Source: F23-D06 sp947165685 (lineage in GTDB: Bacteria; Bacteroidota; Bacteroidia; Bacteroidales; WCHB1-69). Taken from it: a stretch of DNA of 64,000 bases. This document shows positions 41,716 through 52,230 of this stretch, in pieces (the first letter of the stretch is position 1; each line of letters opens with the position of its first letter). The DNA lies in the NCBI GenBank assembly GCA_947165685.1, contig CAMVBK010000002.1, forward strand, positions 62,001-126,000. The letters run 5' to 3'. The position numbers and the translations under genes are program-made. Below the pieces are notes generated by a model. It saw nothing but the letters and a program-made list of their open reading frames with translations, was not told the DNA's origin and searched no databases.

Positions 41716-41754
41716 TGTATGATAAATTTGATGAATAATGGATTTTTCCTATTT

Positions 41755-42174
41755 TCAGTCATCTGCGCCAAAGAATTGACCGTTTTTATCGAAAACAAGG
41801 TCAAGGTCATTTTCCAGTTCCACTTCATAGCGCCGATGATCGTACTTGACATGAGTGGCGAAGTTCATGGGGAATCTGGCAGTGAGATATTGGGTGGTAT
41901 TGGCCGGAAGCACGCCCGCAGGCAGCGGATTCATGCCGCAGTCTATCTCCTTCCATTCGCCGTTATGCTTGAATTCCAACTCCGTGCCATCGAATAATAT
42001 GACATCGTATTTGAGTCCATCCCTTCGCACGGAAAGGACTTCGACACCGTTGAAATTGGCGGCCAGAAACTGTTTCGCACGGGCGGGAAGTTTCTCTGGG
42101 GAGATGGTTCTGTCACAGGAAGTGAAGGTGCACAGCATCATGACACCCATTATTAACATTGCTAATTTTCTCAT
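41755..42174 (-). CDS. PepSY-like lipoprotein, copy 3
   Basis: A 139-residue lipoprotein starting at 42174 (MRKLAMLIMGVMMLCTFTSC). The mature part has LPARAKQFLAANFNGVEVL, VILFDGTELEF, EWKEIDCGMNPLP and DLDLVFDKNGQFFGADD. It is the first of three tandem paralogues in transcription order. The promoter -7 element TATTTTTGC (42207-42199) lies 25 bases upstream and inside the longer frame, which fixes the start. Confidence 0.85.
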   Translation of the reverse strand: MRKLAMLIMGVMMLCTFTSCDRTISPEKLPARAKQFLAANFNGVEVLSVRRDGLKYDVILFDGTELEFKHNGEWKEIDCGMNPLPAGVLPANTTQYLTARFPMNFATHVKYDHRRYEVELENDLDLVFDKNGQFFGADD

Positions 42175-42249
42175 CGCTTTGTCTTTTAAATTTAAGCTGC
42201 AAAAATACTTTTTTTCACATTTCCTCGCCAATTTTTTTCACAAAACAAA

Positions 42250-42272
42250 AAAAGGAGGTCCTGAGCAGGACC
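42250..42272 (-). terminator. Terminator of the giant adhesin gene
   Basis: GGTCCTG (42257-42263) and CAGGACC (42266-42272) pair. On the minus strand the stem is followed by a long T run. It lies 29 bases past the stop at 42301. Confidence 0.75.
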
Positions 42273-42300
42273 CCCTTGCGTTATTCATTATTAATATATG

Positions 42301-45300
42301 TTACTTCAGAATCGTAACTTTGTAGTTGGCAACACCTTGGTCAGTGGTGACATTCACAATGTAGGTGCCGGCGGCCACATTGAGGTTAATGACCTCGTGG
42401 GTGGTGTTCACCGCGCCGCTGTAAATCAGCTTGCCGTATGCATTGAAAATGCGGACGTTCTCGATGTTCATGCCCTCGTTGTTGAGAATATGGACATTCT
42501 GATGCTCAGCCCAAACCTTGACGTTGTTCATCACGACATCCTCGATACCGGTGTTGTCGATCGTGGTAGCATCGGTCTTGAAGGAGACCAGGTTGCTCCA
42601 GTCGCTGTGGTTGCTGCTCGTGCAGTTGGCGCGGACCTGCCACAGATAGGTGGTGTTCGGGGTGAGGTCGGTGAGAACATAGCTGTTGCCAGAGACATTG
42701 GAGACATTGGCCAGGTTGCCGGTCGGGGTCTTGTACTGGATATCGAAGGAAGTTGCGGAAGGATGAGACCAATGCAGCTCAGCGGAGGTGCTGTCGATAT
42801 GGGTGGTGTACAGGAACGTCGGAACCTCACACTCAGCCAGCTTGAAGGTGGCGTTGATGGTGTGGTTGGCGACCACGTTGGTGAAGGTGTAGGCAGTCAG
42901 GGCACCCATGCTCATACCGTCAACCGTGACATTCTCGACCACATAGCCGTTGGCCGGGTTGATGGTGTAGGTCTGGGCAGCGCCATAGTTCACTGTCGTG
43001 TTACCGTTCGGCGTGATAGAACCGTTGGAACCGGCAGAAGCCGTGATGGTGTAGGTCTTGGCGGTCATCGTGGCCGTGATGGTCTGGTTGGCGTTGACAG
43101 CAGCGAAGGTGTAGGTATAGACACCGTTCACGCTCGGAACGTTGCCCAGATTCACATTGGAGCCGTTGACAGAGATAGCCGTCACGTTATAGCCCATGTT
43201 CGGGGTAATCACGAAGGAAGGCGTAGCGCCGAAGAGGACGGTGGTCGTACCCGGCGTGATGGAGCCGTTGGCAGGCTGGTTCACCGTAACCGTGTATTCG
43301 TTGGCCTCGAAGGCGGCGTAGATGGTGTGGTTGGCCGTAACGCCCGTGAAGCTGTAAGAAGTGACCGCACCCACAGAAGCGCCATCGACGAACACATCGC
43401 TCACATGATAGCCGTTGTTAGCGGAAATCGTGTAGGTCTGGTTGCCGTTGTAGGCCATGTTGGTGGTACCGGCAGGCGTGATTGTACCGCCGTTGCCGGC
43501 CGTTGCCACGATGCTGAACTGAGCGGCGGCAAAGGTGGCGGCGATAGTGTGGTCAGCCGTCAGAGCCGTGAAGGTGTAAGTAGAGACTGCACCCACAGAG
43601 GCACCGTCAACCGTCACATCGGTAATCACATAGCCAGCATTCGGCGTGATGGCGAAGGTCGGGGTGGCACCGTAAGCGTAGGTAGCCGTGGCAGGCGCAA
43701 TCGTGCCGTTGGCACCGGCGTTCACCGTGATCTCGTAGGACTTGGCGGCGAAGGCGGCACTGATGGTGTGGTTGGCCTCGATGTTCGCGAACGTGCGGAC
43801 AACGCTGGTCAGGTTATCGGCCTGCGTGTAGTTGGTGACCTCGCCGTCAACGGTGATGGAGGAGATGTAGTAACCTTCCGCAGCGTTGATGTTGTAGTCA
43901 GCCGTCTGGTGATAGAAGTAGGAGGCAACACCGGCAGGAGAAACCGTACCGTGTGCGCCGGCAGTGGCCGTCACTGTGAAGGTGTTGTCCACAAACTCAG
44001 CAACATAGTGGTAATTCGTGGTGATGTTGGTCAGCGTGTCCGTAAAGGCGACCGTAGGATCGGCCACGTTCAGGGTGACGTTGTTGCGCTTCACGTAAGC
44101 GATGCGGGAACCGACGGCAGGAGTGGCCGTGAAGACGTAGGTGATGTCCGGGGTGTAAACGAACTCAACGCCGTTGGACACCGTTCCGTTGCCCACGCCC
44201 TCGGTCGTGATGACAAAGTGGCTGGGAGCGAAAGTCACCACCACTGTGTGGTTGCCAAGCAGATGTTCGAAGGAATAGATGTCGATGATGTTGTGCTCCA
44301 CACCGTCGATGATGATGCTTTCCACGTGGTAGCCCGGAGCAGGCGTGATCGTGCTCAGCAGGTCGGCGTAGCCGGGCAGCGTAACCGTGTAAGTAGCGGG
44401 AAGCGTGGTCGTGCCATCCACCACGAAGGTGTTGTTGATGGTACCCTCACCAGCCAACACCGTGTAGGTGATGGTGGTGCTGTCGAGGTCAACCATAACG
44501 TTAATGTCCTTGTCCTCCATCACCGGAGAGAGCGTCAGCGTGTATTGGCTGTTGCCAAGGGGAGTGATGAAATCGGTGCAGTCCATACCATTGACAAAGA
44601 CGCCTTCCAGGTGGAAATGCGGCAGGATGGTGAAGACACCGGTATGGCTGCCGCCATGAGCCACCACTTCGTGGGCAGGGGTATAGATGGCACCAGGAGC
44701 ATTGTCGTTATACGCCGTGACGTACAGGTTGTTCACGACGGCATTCACATGGTAAGCGTTCTCGGTGAAGGTGACATACACATAGTCGCCGTTCTCCGGA
44801 GCGAAGGTGAAGTTGTCCACAATAGCGTTGTTCGGGTTCTCACCTCTCACCAAAACGCCGTTCACATAGATGCCGGCCACGTGGTAACCGAAGTTGGAGG
44901 TGATGTGCAGAGTGACCTCATCGCCTTCGCCGACAAAATAGAGACCGCTGTTCGTGGTCGCCACATTGGAAACGACGATAGAGCCGTTGCCGTCGTTGCC
45001 GACAGAGAAGCTCACAGCTCTCTTGATGGAGACATTGTCGATGCTGAAACCGTCAGTACCCACAGGGCTTTCGGCCTTGAAGGCGACATGCAGGTTGTCC
45101 ATGCTCATGTACATCGCACCGACATAGTTGTAACGTTGATAATCAGCATTGTTGAAGTTGAGAGTCTCAACCAAGTAGTCATTGTACAGGTTGGTGCTCG
45201 GACCGTAGTAAAGGCTGACTTTCTCGTTGTAGAACGGGCTGTTGGCCTTGTAGTCGAAGCTGATGAGATAGGTGCCGGGAGCGTACTCCACACACGGGGA

Positions 45301-48300
45301 GACCGCCACATCGTTGCCGACGTTCTCATCGCTGCCGTTGTAAACAAGGGCATTGCTTGTGACGGCGAACGTGCTGTTATCCGCGTTGTTGTCCATCACA
45401 GCCCAGTTGTGCACAGAAGAGGCGGGGAAGGTCTCCACATACGGGAGGGCCTGCTCAGCGGTCAGGTAGGTGACACCTGAAGTAGCCGTATTGTCATCGG
45501 TGTTGGTTTCGCTCGGGATCACCACCCATGCCGTGATGACGTTGGTAGCCGCAGTGAAGGTCGGAGCGGTAGTGAACGTGTAGGTGTAAGTCTCACCATA
45601 GTCGAAGGAAAGGTAAGGCCAAACCGTCTCATGCACAACGGGGCCTTCGCCATTCACCTGATAGTAAGCCTCGAAGCTGGTGATGGGGCTTTCCATCATG
45701 TTCTTCACGGTGATGCGGGCAATCATATTGGAAAGGTCGCAGTTGTTGGGGTTGGTATAGACATTGACCAAAGCGATGTCAACCAAAGCGGGGCAGATGA
45801 CCGTTGTGGTAACCTCGGTGCTCTCATCATCATCACCGCAGAGGGCCTTGACGGCAACCGTGTAGGCGTCGCCGGGTTGCATGCCCGTGATGGTGTAGGT
45901 GGGCGTGGTAACCACAGCCGTGATGGCGTCGCCTTCCTCAGGAGTGAGGGTGATCTGCCAAGAGGTCTCCTCGCCACCGGCGAACCAAGTGATCACGCTG
46001 GAACCGTTCTCGACTTCCGTGGCGGAGAGTGCCATAGGAGCGGGACAGGTAATGGCGGCACATTGTTGCGTGAAGAAATCAGCAGCGTCAACGAGACTAT
46101 AACCACCGTCGGAATAGATTTCAGCGCCGCAAGGATCGAGAATTTCGAAAGAAACCTCAGAATCATAAGATCCACTATGCCAACTCAAAGTCACTGACTC
46201 TCCAGCAGGGATTTCGATGGTAGCGGCATCGTCATAAATTTTGTTGTAATAAGATCCCGTTGCCATCACGATTTGCTGGGAAGTGCCATCGCTGAAAGAA
46301 GCTAAGATATAGCCACCATTCCAACCATCGCCGTATGAGTCGTGCATCGCAACAGTATAGAGGCAACCATCGAAGCAAGTGGCGAAAGATGTCGTTACAT
46401 ATTTGCTGGTATCCGTCTCACTGCAGATAGCTTTCACTCGCACATTGTAGGTGGTGCCAGGCAGAAGACCCGTGATGGGATAGGTGGTGGTGGAAACTTC
46501 CACAACCGTCCAATCAGCATCAGCCGCAGTCTTGTACTCGACTTGCCAAGCGGTCTCGTCGCCGCCAGCCGTCCAAGTCACGATAGCGGAATTGCCCGTG
46601 ATGGCCGTGATAGCCAAATCTGCGGGTTTCACACAAGATGACTGATCCGGACATTCGGCCGTGAAGAAGCCTTGGCTTTGGGCATCACTGCCAGTATAGG
46701 CATTTACGCCACAATCGTTTACAATCTCGAATGAGGTCTCGCTTGCGTATGAACCATTCGTCCAGTTGCAAGTCATCGTCTCACCTTCGGGGATAGTCAC
46801 CAGGAAGGATTCTTCGCTACCGCTTGCCAGGGTCAATGACTGGGAGGTGCCGTTGCTGAACTCCAAGCTGATGGCATTGCCGTTCCAGCCGTCACCCCAG
46901 CTGTCATGCAATACGAAGGTGTATTCGCAAGGATTGCCGCAAACAGTGGTGAATGTGGTCGTGGCAGGATCGGAAGTGGCGTCACCGCAGATGGAGGTAA
47001 CCGACACTTCGTATTCGGTAACGGCGGCAAGACCCGTCAGGGTGACGGTAGGCTCGTTCGTCTGAACAGTCGTCCATTCGGCATCGTCGGCAGCCTTGTA
47101 AGCCACTGTCCAAGCGGTCTGGTCGGCGCCGGGCGTCCAAGTCAGGACGGCGGAGTTGTAGGTGATGTTGTCAGCCGTGATGTCGGTGACAGGCAGACAG
47201 GTGGCATCCGCCGTGGAGGTGATGGAGACATTATCGATAGCACAGGTGTACCAAGTGCTCTCCTTGAACCAACGGAAGGCGATTCTGGCGCCTGCGGGGA
47301 ACTCGCCCTCGAATGCGGAGAAGTCAACACTGTAGTCATTGTCAGAAGTGGTGACGGAGGGGATGGTGGCCACGACCGTGTAGCTGTTGACCGGATCGGT
47401 GACATCGGTCACATAACCCACGGTGAGGACACCCTGGGAAGCGCTTTCCATTCTGCGCCAGAAGGAGACCGTCATGGTGCTGAGAGGACGTTCGAACATC
47501 GGCAAAATGGCGAAGGAGTTGCTACCGGAACTGTTGGAGTAGAAACCAAGACCCTTACCGCTCTGCGCATAGTTAAAGGCTGAGTTTGAACCCGTATTCA
47601 CGTGAGGAGCGTAGTTCTTGTTCGTGTTACCCGTGTAAGAGACCCAACAATTGGGAATCACACCTGCGGCAGAGTAGGAGCTGCCGGAATAGCTGTCGAA
47701 GTTCTCTTCGTACGGGGTAGCCATCGGCAGACACTCGGTCGTGGCAGTCGCGCTCAGAGAGTACTCGCTGACCGTGGTGCCGCAGTTGGCCTGCACATAG
47801 AATTCGAAGGAAGTGGCGTCGGCCAAACCGGTAACCGTGAACGGGTTGGCATCGGCGGCAACCACAGTACCTGTGCCTTGCTCAAAGCCGACAGGGCCGT
47901 ATTCGATGTTCCAGGCTTCTTCGGAACCGCCGGCAATCCAACCAAGCGTGGCAGAGGTGGCGGTGACATCCGTAACCGTGAGCATCGTGGGAATCTGGCA
48001 ATCGGGCTTCATCTCGACGGTAAAGTCGTCCAAGTTCCAAGAGCAGTTGTTCGTAGCGGAGGTGAAACGCAAGGTGATGCGAGCGCCATCCGGCACATTC
48101 TCACCGAAGGTGAACGGACCATAGAGCAGCGAGTGTGCGCGGTTGTAGCTGCCAGATTGGGCAGGAACTTGCAGCACTTCCACGAAGGTGGAGGCATCCT
48201 CAACGTCCGTGATGTAACCCAACTGCATGGTGCCGGGCGTGGTGCCGGTGACCGTACCGTAGTAGCTGAACTGCAGCTCGGAGAGGTTGTTGGTGAAGGC

Positions 48301-51300
48301 GGGCAGCACCAACGTGGCCACAGCGCCGCTGTTACCCTTCAGCTCGGCAGAATTTTTGCCGGAGTGAGATGCCGGAGTGTAGTTACGATAGATGAACGGG
48401 GAGTTGAAGCTGGTCAGCTCGGGAGTAGCCCAGCAATTGTCGAATGCCAGGTTGCCGGAACCGGTATAGGCTTCAAAATCCTCATTCCAGGGGTTCTCTT
48501 GAGTGATCGTGATCGGGCCACACTCGGTTTGGAAGCTGAACTTGGAAGACCACACGCTCTGGTAGCCGAGACCGCAGTCTGCCATCACATAAACGTCGTA
48601 ATAAGAATAGGGGTTCAAACCCATGAGCGTGACGTGGTTCTCGCTCGCGCTCACCTGAGTACCAGTGCCGAGGACGAAACCGGCAGGACCGCATTCGACA
48701 ATCCAGCTGGAAGCTTCGCCGGGATTCCAGGTAAGGGTGGCGGTGTTCTGACCATTCTCAGCCAAGGCAAGGCCTGTGGGAGCGGCGCAGATGGTCGGCA
48801 TCGTGAAGTTGATGACAGACCAGTCGCTGGTCTCTTCCTCACCGCAGAGAGCTCTTACCTTAATGTTGTACTGTTCGCCTTCGGTCAAACCGGAGAGGTC
48901 GAACTGGGAACCGTTCTGCACGTTCAAGGTGACGCTGTAGTCACTGTTGACACCGGTCACCACAGCCTCATACTGGTTGATGCCATCAACGGGCAGCCAG
49001 CTCACGTTCACCGTGTGGGCATGGGCGATGGCGACCAGGTTCTGCGGAGCGATACAGTTGGCCACGGTGGTGAAGTTCACCTCAGCCTCGTTGCTCAGAC
49101 CGTTGGTACCGCAGTCGCTCATCACGCGAACGTTGTAGGACGTGTTCTCCTGCAGGCCGGTCAGCTCGAAGTGGTTATCGGCCAAGTTGACGGTCGTCCA
49201 CTCGTCGGCACCCGCAGCCTTGCAGCCAAGCACCCAAGCGGTGGCATCGCCGGCCTCCCAGTTAAGGGTGGCTCCGGTGGTGGTGACATTGCTCACAATC
49301 AAGTTGGCGGGAGCGTTGCAGTGCTCGTCGCCGCAGATATAACCGGTGTAGTCAATGTTCATATTGGGAAGATTGGCACTGCGGCCGGTTGCCGCTGACG
49401 TGCCCGGATGTGAAGCGTATGATGCATCACTGTCGTTCCAACGATACATCACGGCATTGGTGTTATTTCCAGTGCATTTATAATACAAGGACTTGTATGC
49501 ACCCGAAGAGCGAGAGGTCACAATGACCAAGTTGTCTGTCCCATTATAATAATAAGGAGTGGAAAGCGTGTAGGTCTCCCAACCGGCCGTACTGCCGATA
49601 GTGACGTTGTCGCTCTCATAAACAAGGGTCAAATCGTCCATGGAAACCCAATCCGTGGTGGTTTCGTTGTTCGCATGCGTGGTAGTGCCGATGTAGATCT
49701 TCAATGAGGAGCATTCCTGGGCATTGGCCGCGTTCACCTCCCAAGAGAGGCTGTTGATATAACCTGCCGTCTCAAAATAGGAGGCGGGATAAATCATCTG
49801 AATCCAAGAATTCTTATAAAACGATCCAAACGGAGCGTAATAGGATGTAGCGGTACCTGTTCCGATGCTCACATCCACATGACCGGTAGTGAGTTCTATG
49901 CACGGAACATAGAACTGGGAAGACACCCAAACGCTGCTGTTATCACCACAATTGGCTTTCACGCGCACATCGTAAACCGTCTCCGTGGCGAGGTTGTTCA
50001 ATGTGACGGAGGCGGAGGAGGCGTTCACCGTCTGCCAGGCATCAGCATTGGCAGCCTTGTACTGCACTTCCCAGGCGTTCTGATCTTCAGGAGCGTTCCA
50101 CGTGATGGTGGCGGTATGGCCCTCCACGGTGGCGGCGATGTTGGAGACCTGCGTGCAGGTGCTCTCCATCTTCACGTTGTCGATGGCGGCGGGAGTCTGC
50201 GTGCCGTTGGCGTTGTTGTTGCTCCAGGTGAAGACGAGCTTCTTGGCACCGGCGTAGGAGGCGGGAATCAGAATCGTCTTGGTGGAGAACTCGCCCACGT
50301 TGTAGATGCGGGTCAAAGAGGTGGCAGGCAAAACACCGGCCTCGGGAGCCTCATCCAACAGGGAAACCTGCAGGAAGTCGTTGGCCTCGCCCATGCTTCT
50401 CACGTCGAAGGTCAGCAGCACATCGCTGGCGGGCAGCGTCACGTCCATGTAGGCGTGCGAAACGGAAGCAGCCGATACATTATATTTATTAGTAAGACCG
50501 TTGGAGGAAGAAATATAGAGCTTGCTGTTGTCGAAGCCCGCAGCCTCGCCGATATACCATTTGTTGGCATTCTCGCCGTTCACGAGGGTCCACAGTATGC
50601 CGGAGTTGTTCTCGAAAGAGCAGGTGAAAGGCAAGGCATTGGTGATGATGTCGGCGTTGCTGCGCGGATAGAGTTGCGGGACACCGTTGTAAAGCGTCAC
50701 CAGACCCACGACGGATGCGCTTTCCCCACCCGTGAAAGTGGCGGAGACTGTTTTGTAATTGTTACGGACAACAATAGTGCTTCCGTTTTGGGAAAAATTC
50801 ACATTAGTGGCGGCGCTGGTGTTGAAGGAGCCTGCGGCGAACTGACCGTCACGGAGAAGCACCAGATTGGAAACATACTGGACGGGGTTGGCCAACAGTT
50901 CGGCAACTGTGACTTCAACAGGAGTGACTGAGCCTGCAACACCTTCTGCGGTGTTCAGCGTGGGATACATTTCCATAATGCCGTTGTACTCGACAAGGGT
51001 ACCGTAAAGACCGGAAATCACATCACCTTCTTGATATTCGGTGGTGATGGTGTAGGGGGTATTGTCATAAATCAGCAAGCCGCCAGTGGCATCCTGAACG
51101 AACAAGTTTTTCCCATTACGGAAAACGTAATTCACATCACCGGTGATGTGGTACAGCTGGTTCTCCGTACCGGCCTTGAAAGCGGCGATATTGGCCACCT
51201 CGACCGGGAAAACGTAATTGGCCGTCGCCACTGCGCTGGTGTCTTCACCCAAAACCGCACATGCCGACACCGTAGTAGTGGCACTCACTGTGAAGGGAGC

Positions 51301-51963
51301 ATTATAAAGAACCGCATCACCGCCATTGATAGAATAATAAATGTTGGCACCTGTGGTGGCACAAGACAAAGAAACCGTTTGAGGAGTGTAGTAGGAACCT
51401 GCAGGGACGGAGAAAGTGGGGGTTTCCACCACCACGGAACCAACCTCACTGTAGGTGATGGTGATGCTGGCAATGCGGATATGGCCGCTCGTGCTGTTCA
51501 CCGCATTGTAGCACTTCACGCCCTCCACAGCATTAAGACCGGAAATGGCGCACACATTGCCGGAAGGGGTCATCACGACGGCTTCGCCACCATCGGCGAT
51601 GAAGCCCATGTTCCCGGTATTGCCGGCGTTTTCATTCACCGAGATACCGTTGATCTGATATCCTGCGGCAGGAATCAACGTGATGAAGTTGCCGTTACCA
51701 CTGCCAGGGTAAAACCGAATGGCAGACCCCGTGTTGTAATATTTCGGGGAGTTACTGGCTTCACCCTTGCCAGCCACGAACGAAATGTAATCGTTAATCG
51801 TTCCACTGACAAGTTCTGTGGCGTTCTCATACCCTTGCTCCGAAAAGACGAACGTCACCTCTTCGGCAAAGGCGTTACCGACCGCCATCAGCGTGATCAG
51901 CATGAAGGCGGCTAAGCGCTTGACCTGTCCGGTCAGCCTCTTTAAAATGTAAGCTTTTCTCAT
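42301..51963 (-). CDS. Giant T9SS type A cargo protein with Fn3, adhesin and InlB-like repeats
   Basis: This 3,220-residue surface protein has a signal peptide (about 1-33, ending AFA). It then shows a chitobiase-C-like module (GSYYTPQTVSLSCATTGANI), an OB-fold-like part (YHITGDVNYVFRNGKNLFVQ), and many fibronectin III modules of the CxxP...W.....W.VEY type alternating with cleaved-adhesin-like domains (NEDFEAYTGSGNLAFDNCW, EENFDSYSGSSYSAAGVIPN). Two copies of an HDSWGDGWNG domain follow. Nine divergent InlB-type B repeats of 70-85 residues come next, the last five the most alike. A final Fn3 and a type A sorting domain (VRIFNAYGKLIYSGAVN, GTYIVNVTTDQGVANYKVTI) end it. An adhesive or glycan-binding role is likely. 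Its promoter -7 element is at 52075-52067. Confidence 0.85.
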   Translation of the reverse strand: MRKAYILKRLTGQVKRLAAFMLITLMAVGNAFAEEVTFVFSEQGYENATELVSGTINDYISFVAGKGEASNSPKYYNTGSAIRFYPGSGNGNFITLIPAAGYQINGISVNENAGNTGNMGFIADGGEAVVMTPSGNVCAISGLNAVEGVKCYNAVNSTSGHIRIASITITYSEVGSVVVETPTFSVPAGSYYTPQTVSLSCATTGANIYYSINGGDAVLYNAPFTVSATTTVSACAVLGEDTSAVATANYVFPVEVANIAAFKAGTENQLYHITGDVNYVFRNGKNLFVQDATGGLLIYDNTPYTITTEYQEGDVISGLYGTLVEYNGIMEMYPTLNTAEGVAGSVTPVEVTVAELLANPVQYVSNLVLLRDGQFAAGSFNTSAATNVNFSQNGSTIVVRNNYKTVSATFTGGESASVVGLVTLYNGVPQLYPRSNADIITNALPFTCSFENNSGILWTLVNGENANKWYIGEAAGFDNSKLYISSSNGLTNKYNVSAASVSHAYMDVTLPASDVLLTFDVRSMGEANDFLQVSLLDEAPEAGVLPATSLTRIYNVGEFSTKTILIPASYAGAKKLVFTWSNNNANGTQTPAAIDNVKMESTCTQVSNIAATVEGHTATITWNAPEDQNAWEVQYKAANADAWQTVNASSASVTLNNLATETVYDVRVKANCGDNSSVWVSSQFYVPCIELTTGHVDVSIGTGTATSYYAPFGSFYKNSWIQMIYPASYFETAGYINSLSWEVNAANAQECSSLKIYIGTTTHANNETTTDWVSMDDLTLVYESDNVTIGSTAGWETYTLSTPYYYNGTDNLVIVTSRSSGAYKSLYYKCTGNNTNAVMYRWNDSDASYASHPGTSAATGRSANLPNMNIDYTGYICGDEHCNAPANLIVSNVTTTGATLNWEAGDATAWVLGCKAAGADEWTTVNLADNHFELTGLQENTSYNVRVMSDCGTNGLSNEAEVNFTTVANCIAPQNLVAIAHAHTVNVSWLPVDGINQYEAVVTGVNSDYSVTLNVQNGSQFDLSGLTEGEQYNIKVRALCGEEETSDWSVINFTMPTICAAPTGLALAENGQNTATLTWNPGEASSWIVECGPAGFVLGTGTQVSASENHVTLMGLNPYSYYDVYVMADCGLGYQSVWSSKFSFQTECGPITITQENPWNEDFEAYTGSGNLAFDNCWATPELTSFNSPFIYRNYTPASHSGKNSAELKGNSGAVATLVLPAFTNNLSELQFSYYGTVTGTTPGTMQLGYITDVEDASTFVEVLQVPAQSGSYNRAHSLLYGPFTFGENVPDGARITLRFTSATNNCSWNLDDFTVEMKPDCQIPTMLTVTDVTATSATLGWIAGGSEEAWNIEYGPVGFEQGTGTVVAADANPFTVTGLADATSFEFYVQANCGTTVSEYSLSATATTECLPMATPYEENFDSYSGSSYSAAGVIPNCWVSYTGNTNKNYAPHVNTGSNSAFNYAQSGKGLGFYSNSSGSNSFAILPMFERPLSTMTVSFWRRMESASQGVLTVGYVTDVTDPVNSYTVVATIPSVTTSDNDYSVDFSAFEGEFPAGARIAFRWFKESTWYTCAIDNVSITSTADATCLPVTDITADNITYNSAVLTWTPGADQTAWTVAYKAADDAEWTTVQTNEPTVTLTGLAAVTEYEVSVTSICGDATSDPATTTFTTVCGNPCEYTFVLHDSWGDGWNGNAISLEFSNGTSQSLTLASGSEESFLVTIPEGETMTCNWTNGSYASETSFEIVNDCGVNAYTGSDAQSQGFFTAECPDQSSCVKPADLAITAITGNSAIVTWTAGGDETAWQVEYKTAADADWTVVEVSTTTYPITGLLPGTTYNVRVKAICSETDTSKYVTTSFATCFDGCLYTVAMHDSYGDGWNGGYILASFSDGTSQQIVMATGSYYNKIYDDAATIEIPAGESVTLSWHSGSYDSEVSFEILDPCGAEIYSDGGYSLVDAADFFTQQCAAITCPAPMALSATEVENGSSVITWFAGGEETSWQITLTPEEGDAITAVVTTPTYTITGMQPGDAYTVAVKALCGDDDESTEVTTTVICPALVDIALVNVYTNPNNCDLSNMIARITVKNMMESPITSFEAYYQVNGEGPVVHETVWPYLSFDYGETYTYTFTTAPTFTAATNVITAWVVIPSETNTDDNTATSGVTYLTAEQALPYVETFPASSVHNWAVMDNNADNSTFAVTSNALVYNGSDENVGNDVAVSPCVEYAPGTYLISFDYKANSPFYNEKVSLYYGPSTNLYNDYLVETLNFNNADYQRYNYVGAMYMSMDNLHVAFKAESPVGTDGFSIDNVSIKRAVSFSVGNDGNGSIVVSNVATTNSGLYFVGEGDEVTLHITSNFGYHVAGIYVNGVLVRGENPNNAIVDNFTFAPENGDYVYVTFTENAYHVNAVVNNLYVTAYNDNAPGAIYTPAHEVVAHGGSHTGVFTILPHFHLEGVFVNGMDCTDFITPLGNSQYTLTLSPVMEDKDINVMVDLDSTTITYTVLAGEGTINNTFVVDGTTTLPATYTVTLPGYADLLSTITPAPGYHVESIIIDGVEHNIIDIYSFEHLLGNHTVVVTFAPSHFVITTEGVGNGTVSNGVEFVYTPDITYVFTATPAVGSRIAYVKRNNVTLNVADPTVAFTDTLTNITTNYHYVAEFVDNTFTVTATAGAHGTVSPAGVASYFYHQTADYNINAAEGYYISSITVDGEVTNYTQADNLTSVVRTFANIEANHTISAAFAAKSYEITVNAGANGTIAPATATYAYGATPTFAITPNAGYVITDVTVDGASVGAVSTYTFTALTADHTIAATFAAAQFSIVATAGNGGTITPAGTTNMAYNGNQTYTISANNGYHVSDVFVDGASVGAVTSYSFTGVTANHTIYAAFEANEYTVTVNQPANGSITPGTTTVLFGATPSFVITPNMGYNVTAISVNGSNVNLGNVPSVNGVYTYTFAAVNANQTITATMTAKTYTITASAGSNGSITPNGNTTVNYGAAQTYTINPANGYVVENVTVDGMSMGALTAYTFTNVVANHTINATFKLAECEVPTFLYTTHIDSTSAELHWSHPSATSFDIQYKTPTGNLANVSNVSGNSYVLTDLTPNTTYLWQVRANCTSSNHSDWSNLVSFKTDATTIDNTGIEDVVMNNVKVWAEHQNVHILNNEGMNIENVRIFNAYGKLIYSGAVNTTHEVINLNVAAGTYIVNVTTDQGVANYKVTILK

Positions 51964-52066
51964 AGTTTGTAAATTTTATGAATAATAAATAATTTTAGTT
52001 TCTACCTTATTTTATTCGTATTTTTAATACTTTCCACTCAATCTACAACATACAGCATACCAAGCC

Positions 52067-52185
52067 GCAAAGATACTTTTTTTTTAATACAATAGGAAAG
52101 GGAAAATTTTTTTTCGCATAATATAGAAACTCGATTCGAGGTTCAGGTTTCGGGTTTCACCTATCACAAAAAAATGTATCTTTGC
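52067..52185. promoter_or_regulatory. Divergent promoters of the giant adhesin and glutamine synthetase
   Basis: Minus-strand TATCTTTGC (52075-52067) precedes the adhesin gene by about 100 bases. Plus-strand TATCTTTGC (52177-52185) precedes the synthetase gene by 45 bases. The space between is AT-rich without other clear sites. Confidence 0.6.
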
Positions 52186-52230
52186 CCCCGTTTTCAAAAA
52201 GCATTCAAAAAATAAAAACACTTTGATATT

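Noticed and set aside
42298..45480. A 1,060-codon open frame on the plus strand
   Set aside because: It is antisense to the giant adhesin and mirrors its Thr/Val/Gly-rich codons. It has no promoter or recognisable domain. The adhesin frame has a signal peptide and a sorting domain.
47602..49398. A 598-codon open frame on the plus strand
   Set aside because: Same antisense shadow of the giant adhesin gene, with no family match.
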